Origin: DATLXU01 sp035575515
Lineage (GTDB): Bacteria; Acidobacteriota; Blastocatellia; UBA7656
Length of the DNA stretch: 64,000 nt
NCBI GenBank assembly: GCA_035575515.1
Contig: DATLXU010000022.1
Location: 41,881 to 105,880, forward strand
Direction: 5' to 3'
The notes beneath the pieces were generated by a model that saw nothing but the letters and a program-made list of their open reading frames with translations, searched no databases and was not told the DNA's origin. This document shows, in pieces, positions 1 to 9,147 of this stretch. How positions within the stretch are numbered: the stretch's first letter is position 1; the number at the start of each line of letters is the position of its first letter. Made by a program: the position numbers and the translations under genes.

Positions 1-1
1 G

Positions 2-1642
2 CTCGTTGACCACAACCTCGAATACAACGAAGCGGAAACCGAACGGCGCAGGGCTGAACGTCGCAACAACATTACGCCGAAGATGATGAGCGTCGAGAAA
101 GGTCAGCCAATTGTTCTGGCCGGAAAGCAAGTCACAGAGCTACAGTCGGCAATGCTTAAAGAGGCCGCGGCCCGACACCCCATAGGCCAGCGCGCCATCG
201 AGTTCGCGGGAACATTTGTCATCGTCCTGCTGATGATGTTCGTGCTGTGGCAATACCTAGCCCGATATCAGAACATTCACCTGCGCGTGCGCCGCCACTT
301 CCTGCTTCAAGTCATCTGCTTCGCAATCACGCTGGGACTCGCGCGATTGTTCTTCACGCTCGCCGCTGCGATGAGTAACTGGTCCGAAACCGCCCCCTTC
401 AATTCTCAACTCGGATACAAGTACCTGATGCCATTCGCAGTCGGCGCGGTGCTAATAACGTTGCTGACGGACGCGCACGCCGCATTCATCTTTTCGGCGA
501 TACTGGCGGTCTTCGTCGGCGTGCTGTCGGACAACGTTTACCTCGCAGCTTACACGCTGATGTCGAGCGCGGGCGCGATATATCACACACAATCGTGCCG
601 CGATAGAACGGCGCTCGTGCGCGCGGGGCTTTGGATTGGTGCCGTGAACGCTGCGACTGCGCTGTCGCTCGACTTGCTTGGCGCGAACGAGCCGAAGGTC
701 TGGCTGATTCTGTTCGACACCTTCAGCGGTTTTGTGAGCGGCTCGCTTGCGACGATGGTTGCGTCGCTTCTGCTGCCGCTGTTTGAATGGCTTTTTGAGA
801 TAACGACGAGCATCAAGCTGCTTGAGCTTTCAAATTTGAACCTGCCGCTTCTGAAGCAACTGGCCGAGCGCGCGCCGGGCACTTATCACCATTCGATAAT
901 GGTCGGACTGCTCGCAGAAGCCGGAGCCGAAGCGATAGGCGCAGACGCGCTGTTTGCGCGCGTCGCCTGCTATTATCACGACATAGGCAAGACCGTTCGC
1001 CCGACTTATTTCATCGAGAACCAGACATACGGAGGCAATCGCCACGACCGGCTTTCGCCCAAAATGTCCTCAATAGTTCTAGCCAATCACGTCAAGCAAG
1101 GGATTGAAATTGCGCGCCAGCACAAGCTGCCGCCGCGAATCATCGCCATCATTCCGCAGCATCACGGCACGGGTCTGATGAAATATTTTTATTACAAGGC
1201 GCGAAGCTCTTCGGAAAGCACAAAGCCCGACGCGCTCGAACAGGAGTTCCGTTATCCCGGCCCGAAGCCACAAACGAAAGAGGCGGCGATTATAATGATT
1301 GCGGATTCGGTCGAAGCAGCGGCGCGAACCGTCCAGGAGCCTACGCCCGCGAAGCTGCGCAATATGATTGATATGATAATCACGCGCATACAAGATGATG
1401 GGCAATTAGACGAATGCAACATCACACTGCGCGAGTTGAAAATAGTCGCAGACAGCTTCGTCAAGGCGCTGATGGGAATTCACCATCATCGCATCACCTA
1501 TCCCGGATATGACTTCAACCGCGCGGGCGCGCCTGCGATGCTCGACCAGACGGGACCCGCCGCGGACGTGGACGCGCGCGTGGCAGCCGCAGGCGCGGCA
1601 GTACCGACTGCGAGCGAGGTGAAGCAAGAGAGTGCCGATTGA
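2..1642 (+). CDS. pgpH: 7TM-HD phosphohydrolase, PgpH type (5' end outside window)
   Basis: Membrane c-di-AMP phosphodiesterase of the 7TMR-HD family, by family knowledge. The frame is open to the left edge, and residues encoded before the Met at 83 (LVDHNLEYNEAETERR) read as family sequence, so the gene is truncated by the window and 83 is not its start. About 546 residues are present: the end of the extracellular domain, a block of several membrane segments (roughly residues 70-270 of this fragment), then a cytoplasmic HD domain with GTYHHSIMVG, YYHDIGK and the downstream IPQHHGTG motif. The C-terminus is an Ala/Val-rich low-complexity tail. It overlaps ybeY by 11 nt, the usual pgpH-ybeY arrangement. 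Function is secure at family level; substrate is inferred. Confidence 0.9.
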   Translation, partial: LVDHNLEYNEAETERRRAERRNNITPKMMSVEKGQPIVLAGKQVTELQSAMLKEAAARHPIGQRAIEFAGTFVIVLLMMFVLWQYLARYQNIHLRVRRHFLLQVICFAITLGLARLFFTLAAAMSNWSETAPFNSQLGYKYLMPFAVGAVLITLLTDAHAAFIFSAILAVFVGVLSDNVYLAAYTLMSSAGAIYHTQSCRDRTALVRAGLWIGAVNAATALSLDLLGANEPKVWLILFDTFSGFVSGSLATMVASLLLPLFEWLFEITTSIKLLELSNLNLPLLKQLAERAPGTYHHSIMVGLLAEAGAEAIGADALFARVACYYHDIGKTVRPTYFIENQTYGGNRHDRLSPKMSSIVLANHVKQGIEIARQHKLPPRIIAIIPQHHGTGLMKYFYYKARSSSESTKPDALEQEFRYPGPKPQTKEAAIIMIADSVEAAARTVQEPTPAKLRNMIDMIITRIQDDGQLDECNITLRELKIVADSFVKALMGIHHHRITYPGYDFNRAGAPAMLDQTGPAADVDARVAAAGAAVPTASEVKQESAD

Positions 1643-2093
1643 AGTCGTAAACCGGCAGCGGCTCTGCCCTATTGACCGCGCTCGCGTCGCGCGAGTTGCC
1701 GCCGCGACGCTTGAGGCGGTTAGCCGCGCCGGCGCAACGCTCACGGTAGCGTTCGTGCGCGACCACACGATTAGAGATTTGAACCGACACTACCGCAATA
1801 AAGATCGCGCGACAGATGTGTTATCCTTTCCATCTGAGGATGACTTCGCGCCCGAAATGTCGGGCTACCTAGGCGATATAGTAATTTCAACCGACACGGC
1901 GCTGCGGCAGGCCGAAGACGCGGGCCACTCGCTTGAGCGCGAGCTTGATGAGCTTATCATTCACGGCGCGCTTCACCTTTGCGGCTACGACCACGAAACG
2001 GATAATGGTGAGATGAACAGGCTTGAGCTACGGCTCAGGCGAAAACTGCTAGGGGTCAGGGGTCAGGTGCCAGGTGTCAGGGATAGAGTATGA
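1632..2093 (+). CDS. ybeY: rRNA maturation endoribonuclease YbeY
   Basis: Single-strand endoribonuclease for 16S rRNA 3' end maturation and 70S quality control. The metal-binding signature HGALHLCGYDH is intact, preceded by DVLSFPSE and LGDIVIS, both hallmarks of the family. The start is GTG at 1632, inside the end of pgpH, implying translational coupling. Length (153 aa) is normal, but the last 12 or so residues are encoded by the left arm of a heptamer-repeat hairpin (2051 onward), so the natural C-terminus may have been altered by that element. Confidence 0.93.
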   Translation: MPIEVVNRQRLCPIDRARVARVAAATLEAVSRAGATLTVAFVRDHTIRDLNRHYRNKDRATDVLSFPSEDDFAPEMSGYLGDIVISTDTALRQAEDAGHSLERELDELIIHGALHLCGYDHETDNGEMNRLELRLRRKLLGVRGQVPGVRDRV

Positions 2094-2181
2094 GAGGGCG
2101 AACAGCAAAACGCAGATTTCGGATTACCACCTATTACTTTCGGTTCGGCCCTGACCTCCGATCCCTGACTCCCGACCCCTG
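2051..2181. repeat. Heptamer-repeat hairpin element between ybeY and corC
   Basis: The left arm (2051-2083) reads as 7-bp units GGGTCAG, GGGTCAG, GTGCCAG, GTGTCAG. The right arm (2151-2181) is the approximate reverse complement, with CCCTGAC- and CCCGACC-type units. The loop is about 65 nt. The ybeY stop codon lies just past the left arm. Confidence 0.8.
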
Positions 2182-2193
2182 CGCGATAGCGTT

Positions 2194-3492
2194 ATGTTGA
2201 CCGAGCTAACAGTGACCGGCATCGCGCTTGTTGTGCTGGTCTTTTTTTCAACCATCGAAAGCGCGTATGAGTCGCTAAGCGAAGTGACGTTGCGCTTGAT
2301 GGTTACCGAGCGTGAAGACACGGCGCGGGCGCGATTCTTTCGCAATCTGCTTGAGCATCGCCGCCGCTTCGAACTGATGCTGATACTCGGCACGCAGCTT
2401 TCGATTGCTGCGATTGCAATATTGCTGGCCAGTTTGTTCGGGGCGCGAATAGGGTTGCGCGCATCGCTGCTTGTAACGCTCGGCATAGTCTTTTTCGTTA
2501 TAGTCGTCTTTCGCCAGCTCCTGCCGCGCCTATTTTCGCAAAACAATCCCGAAGCCGTGTTGTGGCGGCTGCTTCCCATCTTCAAAATCTTTTATCGCCT
2601 TCTCGCCATCGTCGTTGTGCCAATCGCCGCGCTGTTAGACCGTATGAAACGGCCAGAGGAAGAAGAGGAAAAGACTCAGCTTTACGAAGACGAAGAAGGA
2701 ATGGAAGAGATTCAGGCTTTCATTGATGTGGGTGAAGAGGAAGGGATCATCGAAGAATCCGAAGGCGAGCTTATTCAATCAATCATCGAGTTCCGCGACA
2801 CGCGCGTTGCTGAAGTGATGCAGGCCCGACCGAACATCGTCGCCATTGAAGCCAGCGCAACTGTGAGGGAAGCGAGAGAGTTGATAATCGAATCTAAATA
2901 CTCGCGCATCCCTGTCTATCGCGACCAGATTGACAACATCGAAGGCATAGTTTATGTGCGCGACCTGCTCGCCTTTTGCGAAAGCGAAAAAGTGAATACG
3001 CCTGTGACCGAGTGCATGCGCCCGGCTTACTTCGTGCCTGAAAGCAAATCCGTGCGCGAGCTATTGGAAGAGATGCAGAAGGCGAAGATACAGATTGCGA
3101 TTGTGATTGACGAGTACGGCGGCGTTGCGGGACTTGTCACAATCGAAGACATCATCGAAGAGATACTCGGCGAGATTGAAGACGAGGATGAAGCGGCGAT
3201 TGACGAAGGCATAATGCAACAGGAAGACGGCTCGTACCTCGTCGACGGCAGCGCGGAGATACGCAAGGTCGAGTTGCTGTATGACAAAGAAGTCGAAGCC
3301 GACGATTTCACGACCGTCGCCGGATTGATAATCAACGAGCTTGGCCACGTTCCGGCCATCGGCGAGAAGCTTGAGTTCAAAGGATTGCAGTTTGAAGTGG
3401 TGGACGCAGACAGCCGCCGCGTCAATCGCGTGCGGCTCCGCTCAATTGACGATAGCAAACGCGGAGAAAGCGAATCGCAGGCAACGGGATAA
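2194..3492 (+). CDS. CNNM/CBS-domain CorC-HlyC family membrane protein
   Basis: Predicted membrane protein of the CorC/HlyC group, associated with Mg2+/Co2+ efflux or tolerance. Residues 1-145 form a CNNM (DUF21) membrane domain with three to four hydrophobic segments. An acidic linker follows (EEEEEKTQLYEDEEG), then two CBS domains at roughly 200-325 (VAEVMQARPNIVAIEA; IDEYGGVAGLVTIEDIIEEI), then a CorC_HlyC transporter-associated domain near the C-terminus. Position between ybeY and era matches the common ybeY-corC-era order. The start is an ATG soon after the repeat element. Ion specificity cannot be read from sequence. Confidence 0.9.
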   Translation: MLTELTVTGIALVVLVFFSTIESAYESLSEVTLRLMVTEREDTARARFFRNLLEHRRRFELMLILGTQLSIAAIAILLASLFGARIGLRASLLVTLGIVFFVIVVFRQLLPRLFSQNNPEAVLWRLLPIFKIFYRLLAIVVVPIAALLDRMKRPEEEEEKTQLYEDEEGMEEIQAFIDVGEEEGIIEESEGELIQSIIEFRDTRVAEVMQARPNIVAIEASATVREARELIIESKYSRIPVYRDQIDNIEGIVYVRDLLAFCESEKVNTPVTECMRPAYFVPESKSVRELLEEMQKAKIQIAIVIDEYGGVAGLVTIEDIIEEILGEIEDEDEAAIDEGIMQQEDGSYLVDGSAEIRKVELLYDKEVEADDFTTVAGLIINELGHVPAIGEKLEFKGLQFEVVDADSRRVNRVRLRSIDDSKRGESESQATG

Positions 3493-3499
3493 CAGCAGA

Positions 3500-4417
3500 A
3501 TGTCAGATCACTCGCCTTCGCAGGAAAATGACTTCAAGAAATCGGGCGTGGTCGCGCTCATCGGTCGCCCGAACGCGGGCAAATCAACGCTGCTTAATAA
3601 ACTCATCGGAGAAAAGATCGCCATCGTCTCCGACAAGCCGCAGACCACGCGCACACGAATAAGCGGCGTGCTGACGCGCCCAGAGGGCCAGATAGTTTTT
3701 CTCGACACGCCCGGCATTCATAAGCCCGGATATAAGCTCAATCGCCGGATGATGGCAATAGTCACCGACGCGCTCTCGACCGTTGATTTGATTCTGCTGA
3801 TGATTGATGCAACTGAGCCGATGGGCGCGGGCGATAGGTTTGTGCTTGAGATGCTGAAGAAGGTCGAGACGCGCGCGTTTCTGATCCCGAATAAAGTTGA
3901 TGCGATGCGGGACAAATCGAAGCTATTGCCGCTGATTGACGCGTACACGAAGGAGCGAGAGTTTGCCGAAGTGATTCCGATTTCCGCGCTCACGGGCGAT
4001 GGCGTTGAGACGTTGGTCCGAAAGACGTTTGAGTATTTGCCTGAAGGCCCGCCGCTTTATCCTGAAGACGAGATGACCGATCAGCCTGAGCGCGTGATTG
4101 TGGCCGAGCTTGTTCGCGAAAAGATTTTGCAGACTACGGGCGAAGAGATTCCATATGTCACGGCGGTCTTCACCGAAGCGTGGGAAGAAGCCGAAAGCAT
4201 CACGCGCATCAGTTGCGTGATTTTCGTCGAGCGCGCATCGCATCGCGCGATAATCATCGGGCGCGGCGGGCAGCGATTGAAAGAGATAGGCACTGCGGCG
4301 CGACGTGATATTGAGAGGCTGCTTGGTCGCCGCGTCTTCTTGAGCCTGTTTGTGAAAGTGCGCGAGCATTGGCGCGATGATGAGAGAATACTCGACGAGT
4401 TGGGAATTCAGGGATGA
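3500..4417 (+). CDS. era: GTPase Era
   Basis: Essential GTPase that binds the 3' end of 16S rRNA and assists 30S assembly. I chose ATG 3500, 7 nt after the corC stop, because it gives 305 aa, the normal Era length; the frame is open further upstream but only as a shadow of corC. Motifs: G1 GRPNAGKST (residues 22-30), G3 DTPG, G4 NKVD, G5 around ISAL, then a C-terminal KH domain with IIGRGGQRLKEIGTAARRD. It overlaps prmA by ATGA, consistent with one operon. Confidence 0.96.
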   Translation: MSDHSPSQENDFKKSGVVALIGRPNAGKSTLLNKLIGEKIAIVSDKPQTTRTRISGVLTRPEGQIVFLDTPGIHKPGYKLNRRMMAIVTDALSTVDLILLMIDATEPMGAGDRFVLEMLKKVETRAFLIPNKVDAMRDKSKLLPLIDAYTKEREFAEVIPISALTGDGVETLVRKTFEYLPEGPPLYPEDEMTDQPERVIVAELVREKILQTTGEEIPYVTAVFTEAWEEAESITRISCVIFVERASHRAIIIGRGGQRLKEIGTAARRDIERLLGRRVFLSLFVKVREHWRDDERILDELGIQG

Positions 4418-5292
4418 ACTGCGATCATCAATGGTATTTTATCACCCTCACCGTCGCGCGCGATGTTGAAGAAACGGCTTCATCAATCCTTTTCGATCTC
4501 GGCACAACTGGAATCGTCACGCTTGAAGAAAGCGCGGGCAGCGTGAATCTTGGCGCGTACTTCGATGCGCAAACGGATGCTCAACAGATAGCACGACGAA
4601 TCGAGGCGGAGTTTGCGCGCGAAGGATTGCGCGATGCGCTGCACACCATCTCCATTTCTGAAATCGCGGAGCAGGACTGGATGCAGAAATGGAAAGAAGG
4701 ATTCGAGCCTATCGAAATCGGCTCGCGCCTCATCATCGCGCCGTCGTGGAAGCTGCCTGAAGAGCCGCAAGGCCGCGCCGTCGTTCAGATTGATCCAGGC
4801 ATGGCTTTCGGCACGGGCACTCACGAAACGACGCGGCTCTGTCTGGAAGCGATAGAAAAGTACTTTCGCGGCGGCTCGATGCTCGACGTTGGAACAGGCA
4901 CTGGGATTCTTGCAATCGCGGCAGCGAGGCTTGCGCCCGGCTCGCGCACCACGGCGATTGACATTGATCCGCAGGCTGTCGAGGTCGCGCGCGAAAACGT
5001 TGCGATAAATAATGTTGCTGATTCAATCGAAGTGTGCGAAGGCCAGCCGCGCGAATTCGCGGGACGCGCTTTCGATTGCGTAGTCGCAAACCTCACGGCT
5101 GAAGTGATTCTCGATCTGATGAATGACCTCACAGCGTCTCTCGAACCGTCAGGCTTAATGATAATATCGGGCATACTAAACATGCTCGCGTCAGATGTTG
5201 AACGCGCGGCGATTGAAGCCGGACTGACAATTATCGAACAGCGAACGGCGGGCGAGTGGACGATGATTGTCGCTCGCAAAGGAAAACAATAA
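4414..5292 (+). CDS. prmA: Ribosomal protein L11 methyltransferase
   Basis: SAM-dependent enzyme that methylates ribosomal protein L11. The N-terminal L11-recognition domain contains EQDWMQKWKEGFEPI; the catalytic domain carries DPGMAFGTGTHETTRLCL, the SAM-binding loop LDVGTGTGILAIAAA and the acidic loop IDIDPQAVEVA. The active-site stretch reads NLTAEVI where NILA/NLTA is typical. Length 292 aa is normal. The start overlaps the era stop (ATGA) and its stop overlaps the rsmE start (TAATG), so the three genes are translationally coupled. Confidence 0.94.
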   Translation: MNCDHQWYFITLTVARDVEETASSILFDLGTTGIVTLEESAGSVNLGAYFDAQTDAQQIARRIEAEFAREGLRDALHTISISEIAEQDWMQKWKEGFEPIEIGSRLIIAPSWKLPEEPQGRAVVQIDPGMAFGTGTHETTRLCLEAIEKYFRGGSMLDVGTGTGILAIAAARLAPGSRTTAIDIDPQAVEVARENVAINNVADSIEVCEGQPREFAGRAFDCVVANLTAEVILDLMNDLTASLEPSGLMIISGILNMLASDVERAAIEAGLTIIEQRTAGEWTMIVARKGKQ

Positions 5293-6086
5293 TGCAGCGC
5301 CGCCGTTTCTATGCCGCGCCTGAAGACATTGACGGTTCGACGGTTCGCCTATCGCGCGAAGAGACCCATCATCTGACGCGAGTGCTCAGGCTTGGGCGCG
5401 GCGATGAAGTCTTTGTATTCGACGGCTGCGGCAATGAGTACCGCTGTGAGGTTGTGGGCATCGAAACAGATCGCGCGCAGCTTGAGATTATTGATAGGCT
5501 TGCTGATGAAGTGGAATCGCCCGTTGACCTGACGCTTGCGCAGGCGCTCGCAAAAGGCGAGAAGTTCGACCTCATAATTCAGAAAGCGACAGAGCTTGGC
5601 GTTCGCCGCATCGCGCCGATTGCGACTGAGCACGCGGACGTGAAATTAAAAGGCGAGCAAGCTGCAAAGAGACTAGAGCGATGGCGGCGAATCTCGCTCG
5701 AAGCGTTGAAGCAATGTGGCCGCCGCACGCTTGTTGAAATACTCACGCCGCTTTCACTCGAAGAATTCCTTAACGCAAGCGATGTCGAAAGCAAGGCGCA
5801 AATCAATTCAAACGTGTCGCGCGTTATGCTGGTTTTCAACGAGCGCGGCGGAAGCGCGATTGGCGACGCGCTGGCTGATGTTGAAAGAAGCGATGCTGTT
5901 ACGGCGTTGATAGGGCCGGAAGGCGGATGGAGCGAGGCCGAGCTTGATCTGCTCGAAAAGCGCGGCGCGAGATTTGTGACGCTAGGCCCGCGCATCCTCC
6001 GCACAGAAACTGCTGCGATTGCCGCCGTCACGTTGATCGAGCATGCGCTCGGTGATTTACCGGCAGGTGCAGCCGAGAATCATTAA
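5292..6086 (+). CDS. rsmE: 16S rRNA m3U1498 methyltransferase RsmE
   Basis: SPOUT-class methyltransferase. Start ATG 5292 overlaps the prmA stop by one base and gives 264 aa. Motifs: N-terminal PUA-like region with THHLTRVLRLGRGDEV, then AKGEKFDLIIQKATELGV, and the C-terminal knot with IGPEGGWSEAELDLL and LGPRILRTETAAIAA, which are diagnostic. It is the last gene of the operon. A cysteine/asparagine-containing insert near residue 165 (NASDVESKAQINSNVSRV) is longer than in many homologs. The following 542 bp are non-coding. Confidence 0.95.
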   Translation: MQRRRFYAAPEDIDGSTVRLSREETHHLTRVLRLGRGDEVFVFDGCGNEYRCEVVGIETDRAQLEIIDRLADEVESPVDLTLAQALAKGEKFDLIIQKATELGVRRIAPIATEHADVKLKGEQAAKRLERWRRISLEALKQCGRRTLVEILTPLSLEEFLNASDVESKAQINSNVSRVMLVFNERGGSAIGDALADVERSDAVTALIGPEGGWSEAELDLLEKRGARFVTLGPRILRTETAAIAAVTLIEHALGDLPAGAAENH

Positions 6087-6130
6087 AATCATTTCATACT
6101 CTTTTCACCGTCCCTTCACTCGACCTTTCA

Positions 6131-6450
6131 TACAATGCGATTGGCAAGCGGAGGCGCGGTTGTCAGTTTAGCCTGAAGGAAGACCATAGGTTGAGCCTTG
6201 CTGACAACTGCGATCCCTGCCCGCAATGATTTTTGATGAAGCCGCTGCGCTCAAATATATCTTTTAACATTCTTAATGGCTGCTTGTTGGTTTTTCGCAC
6301 AGGGATGATGAAAAGTTTTTCATCATCTTTTAATCGAGCTTTCACCGTGCGTTTCGTATTATTGTCACGTGTAAGGCGACAAAGCGGCTGCCGGGCTATA
6401 ACGATCCTGTGATTAGGAGGTTCTCCTCCCCCGGCAGTCGCTATTTTTTA
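6131..6450 (+). ncRNA. Candidate structured RNA or leader upstream of tatA
   Basis: No credible gene occupies 6087-6628. A -10-like TACAAT (6131-6136) is followed by a 12-bp helix (6155-6166 with 6201-6212, one G-U pair), a palindrome with arms GATGATGAAAA/TTTTCATCATC (6304-6327), and a 13-bp hairpin with a T run (6383-6450). I do not recognise RNase P, tmRNA, SRP or 6S signatures. It may be an unidentified small RNA of about 300 nt, or separate hairpins of the rsmE 3' region. No convincing -35 box was found. Confidence 0.35.
6383..6450 (+). terminator. Hairpin followed by T tract
   Basis: AGCGGCTGCCGGG (6383-6395) pairs with CCCGGCAGTCGCT (6430-6442) with one G-U pair and is followed by ATTTTTTA. 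A small inner hairpin AGGAG/CTCCT sits at 6415-6427. It has the form of an intrinsic terminator for the transcript coming from rsmE or from a local RNA. Confidence 0.55.
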
Positions 6451-6628
6451 TTGTCCACGCATACTCTTTACAGATACGCTTCGTTGCCTGCTGACCCTAT
6501 GGTTGTTCTTCAATGCGCCCCTCACTCTTTTTCAAACGGCTTCATCAAAAAACTATGCCATTGTATTGACAGTTCTACCGGAGCTTTACGAGTCAGAAGC
6601 GTTGAATCTGGCTGAAAGGAGTTTACAA

Positions 6629-6817
6629 ATGGGCGACATTGGTTTGCCTGAGTTATTGGTAATCGCCGTGCTCGTCATTTTGCTTTTCGGCGCGAATCGC
6701 CTGCCCGAAGTGGGCAAGGGACTGGGTGAAGCGATTCGAAGCTTCAAGAAAGGCTTGCACGGCGACGATCGGCGCGAAGCGGATGGTCGCAATCAGGAGC
6801 GCCGTGAGATTGTCTAA
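6629..6817 (+). CDS. tatA: Sec-independent translocase component TatA/E
   Basis: Small membrane protein that forms the Tat pore for folded proteins. The start ATG 6629 has an AAGGAG ribosome site 7-12 nt upstream and gives 62 aa, typical of TatA. Sequence: short N-terminus, one transmembrane helix (PELLVIAVLVILLFGANRLP), the FG-hinge, an amphipathic helix (VGKGLGEAIRSFKKGL) and a charged tail. No tatB or tatC is nearby. The downstream response regulator begins 43 nt after the stop. Confidence 0.93.
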   Translation: MGDIGLPELLVIAVLVILLFGANRLPEVGKGLGEAIRSFKKGLHGDDRREADGRNQERREIV

Positions 6818-6860
6818 CTACAGGGCGCAGTTGCCCGCGCAATTGTCAGGGTCTTACACT

Positions 6861-7541
6861 ATGGCTGAGATGCGCATACTCGTTGTCGAAGATGAAAACA
6901 GTCTCGCCAATTCGATTGTGGCGGGGCTTAAGGAAGAACGCTACGCCGTTGACCGCGCAGCCGATGGCGAGCAGGCAGAATTTCTGGCCGAAACGAACGA
7001 TTACGACCTGATCGTGCTCGACGTGATGCTCCCGAAGATTGACGGGTTTCAGGTCTGCCGCGACCTTCGCGCGCGCGAGGTAAAAACGCCAATACTTATG
7101 CTCACGGCGCTCGACGCCACCGCCGACAAAGTGAAAGGTCTCGACAGCGGCGCGGAGGATTATCTGACGAAGCCGTTTTCGTTTGAAGAATTTCTCGCCC
7201 GCGTTCGCGCGCTGATGAGGCGCGGGCCGCTCGTCGCTCAAACGACGCTCGCCTATTCAGACGTGACGATGGACTTACTATCGCGCACGGTGACGCGCGC
7301 AGGCCGCAGCCTTGAGCTTACGGCGAAAGAACACTCCCTTCTCGAATACTTTTTGCGCAACCCTGAAAGAGTAGTCAGCCGCTCGCAACTGGCCGAACAC
7401 GTCTGGGATCAATACTTCGATCCGCTCTCGAACGTGATTGACGTTTCGGTGAGCCATCTGCGAAAAAAACTGGAAGCCGATGGCGGTTCGCGCCTGCTGC
7501 ACTCGATTCGCGGAATGGGGTACATCCTCAAAGACAAGTGA
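6861..7541 (+). CDS. OmpR/PhoB-family response regulator
   Basis: DNA-binding response regulator of 226 aa. The receiver domain (residues 4-118) has the acidic pair in LVVEDEN, phospho-acceptor Asp54 in IVLDVMLP, conserved Thr in MLTALD and Lys in TKPFS. The C-terminal winged helix (about 130-225) carries LTAKEHSLLEYFLRN and VSHLRKKLE. I chose ATG 6861; ATG 6870 (MRILVVEDE) is an alternative. The histidine kinase starts 46 nt downstream, so the two are an operonic pair. The signal sensed is unknown. Confidence 0.95.
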   Translation: MAEMRILVVEDENSLANSIVAGLKEERYAVDRAADGEQAEFLAETNDYDLIVLDVMLPKIDGFQVCRDLRAREVKTPILMLTALDATADKVKGLDSGAEDYLTKPFSFEEFLARVRALMRRGPLVAQTTLAYSDVTMDLLSRTVTRAGRSLELTAKEHSLLEYFLRNPERVVSRSQLAEHVWDQYFDPLSNVIDVSVSHLRKKLEADGGSRLLHSIRGMGYILKDK

Positions 7542-7587
7542 CATGCGGCTCAACTGCACGGCGCGCGCTGTAGTAAAATAACGCCTA

Positions 7588-8994
7588 ATGAAGCCCCGTT
7601 CGCTCAGAACAAATCTGATACTATGGTTCACGCTCATCTTCACGCTCGTGCTGTTGCTGTCGGACTATGCAACCTACACTGTGCTGCAAGACATACTCGT
7701 CTCGCAGTGGGACTCGAATCTTATTTCGATGGCCACGCTTGAAGGCGCGGCGTTCAAAGAGGGTAACGCCCTCGATCTCGAAACTATAAACAATCAACCG
7801 CAGCCGCCCGCCCGCTTCATCAATCAATTCATTCAGGTGATTGACGAGGCGGGCGCGGTCGTAAAAGAACACGGACTCGCTGCCGACACAGGTCCGCTCA
7901 TTGACCGCGCGCAACTCGCCTCTGCCTTCAGCGGCCAGGTCATCACCGCGAGCCGTTATATCGAATCAACTCCGGTGCGCGTGGCCGCAGTCGCAACCGA
8001 GCGCGACGGTAAGCCTTTTGTCATCGCGGTTGGAATGAAGGCTGAGACAATGCGCGGCACGACTTCCGAGATCGCGCTCATACTGCTCGCAATTGATCTC
8101 ATAGCCATAGCCATCTCAATCGCGGGTGGCTATATGATAATCGGCAAGGCGCTTCGTCCCGTTGACCACATAGCCATGCGCGCGCACCAGATCGGCGAAG
8201 GCAACCTGCGCCAGCGGCTCCAGTACATTGATTCAAGCTCGGAGATGGTCCACCTCACAACCGTCTTGAATGAAATGCTCGACAAGCTGCAACGATTGTT
8301 TGAGAGCCAGAAGCAATTCGTTCAGGACGCATCGCACGAATTGCGCTCGCCGCTCGCGGCATTGATTTGCAGGCTCGAAGTTGCGCTTCGCCAGAATCGC
8401 TCGGATGAAGAATACCGGCAGGTCGTGGCCGACGCGCTCGAAGACGCAGCCCGGCTGAAGACGCTGGCCGATGATCTGTTCCTGCTGGCGCGAGCCGATT
8501 CAAATAATCTATCAATGGAACTCAGAGAGGTATCGCTGTCTGATGTGCTTGCGGCGGTTCACGAGCAACTCAAACCGCTTGCGGAATCACTGGGGATAGA
8601 GTTCACCTTCGTCGCTCAACCCGATTGCAAAGTTTATGCTGATCGCGCGCGCATTCATCAGGCGTTTCGCAACATCGCGGAAAACGCATTGAAGTACACT
8701 CCGCGCGGAGGCCGCGTCACGATTCGCATCGCGCGTGACGGCGACCGCATCCGCGCAGACATCGAAGACACAGGCATAGGCATTCCCATCGAAGAGCAGT
8801 CGAATATATTCCGCCGCTTCTATCGAGTAGATCACGCGCGCTCGCGCAGCGACGGCGGCACGGGACTTGGGCTTGCAATCTGCGATCAGATAATTCGCGC
8901 GCATCACGGCGAGATAGAAGTCGAAAGCGCGCCCGGTCGCGGCTCGCGTTTTACAGTGTATCTGACCGCCGAAACCGCGTTGATTGATGAATGA
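7588..8994 (+). CDS. Membrane sensor histidine kinase
   Basis: Partner kinase of the preceding regulator, 468 aa. A transmembrane helix at about 10-28, a periplasmic sensor of about 130 residues with no recognised fold, a second helix at about 160-185, HAMP (about 186-240), HisKA with phospho-acceptor His250 in DASHELRSPLAAL, and HATPase with N box NIAENALKYT, G1 DTGIGIP and G2 GGTGLGLAI. No clear ribosome site precedes the ATG. The layout is CusS/BaeS-like, but the ligand cannot be inferred. Confidence 0.95.
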   Translation: MKPRSLRTNLILWFTLIFTLVLLLSDYATYTVLQDILVSQWDSNLISMATLEGAAFKEGNALDLETINNQPQPPARFINQFIQVIDEAGAVVKEHGLAADTGPLIDRAQLASAFSGQVITASRYIESTPVRVAAVATERDGKPFVIAVGMKAETMRGTTSEIALILLAIDLIAIAISIAGGYMIIGKALRPVDHIAMRAHQIGEGNLRQRLQYIDSSSEMVHLTTVLNEMLDKLQRLFESQKQFVQDASHELRSPLAALICRLEVALRQNRSDEEYRQVVADALEDAARLKTLADDLFLLARADSNNLSMELREVSLSDVLAAVHEQLKPLAESLGIEFTFVAQPDCKVYADRARIHQAFRNIAENALKYTPRGGRVTIRIARDGDRIRADIEDTGIGIPIEEQSNIFRRFYRVDHARSRSDGGTGLGLAICDQIIRAHHGEIEVESAPGRGSRFTVYLTAETALIDE

Positions 8995-9013
8995 ACCGCG
9001 CGCGCAAATACAG

Positions 9014-9087
9014 TTCACTGCAGAGAGCGCAGAGGTTGCGCAGAGATTTTTTGATTTCCTCTGCGCTCTCTGCGTCTCTGCGGTGAA
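9014..9087. repeat. Heptamer-repeat hairpin, GCAGAGA type
   Basis: Left arm 9014-9035 (TTCACTGCAGAGAGCGCAGA...) and right arm 9058-9087 are complementary. The right arm contains one extra 7-bp unit (TCTCTGC). The loop is about 22 nt. A sister copy with related arms is at 15173-15267. Such ACCGCAGAG-type intergenic repeats occur widely in environmental genomes. Confidence 0.85.
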
Positions 9088-9147
9088 TCGGCTTCACTCA
9101 TCATATTCGCTGGCACAACTCGTCTGCTTGCGTTACTACTATCAGCG

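Noticed and set aside
6155..6212. Possible SRP (4.5S) RNA because of GAAGGAAG in a stem-loop
   Set aside because: The invariant GUCAGG and GGAAGCAGCC loop arrangement of SRP RNA is missing.
6163..6345. 60-codon minus-strand frame in the gap before tatA
   Set aside because: No ribosome site, overlaps two strong hairpins and resembles no protein; better explained as non-coding.
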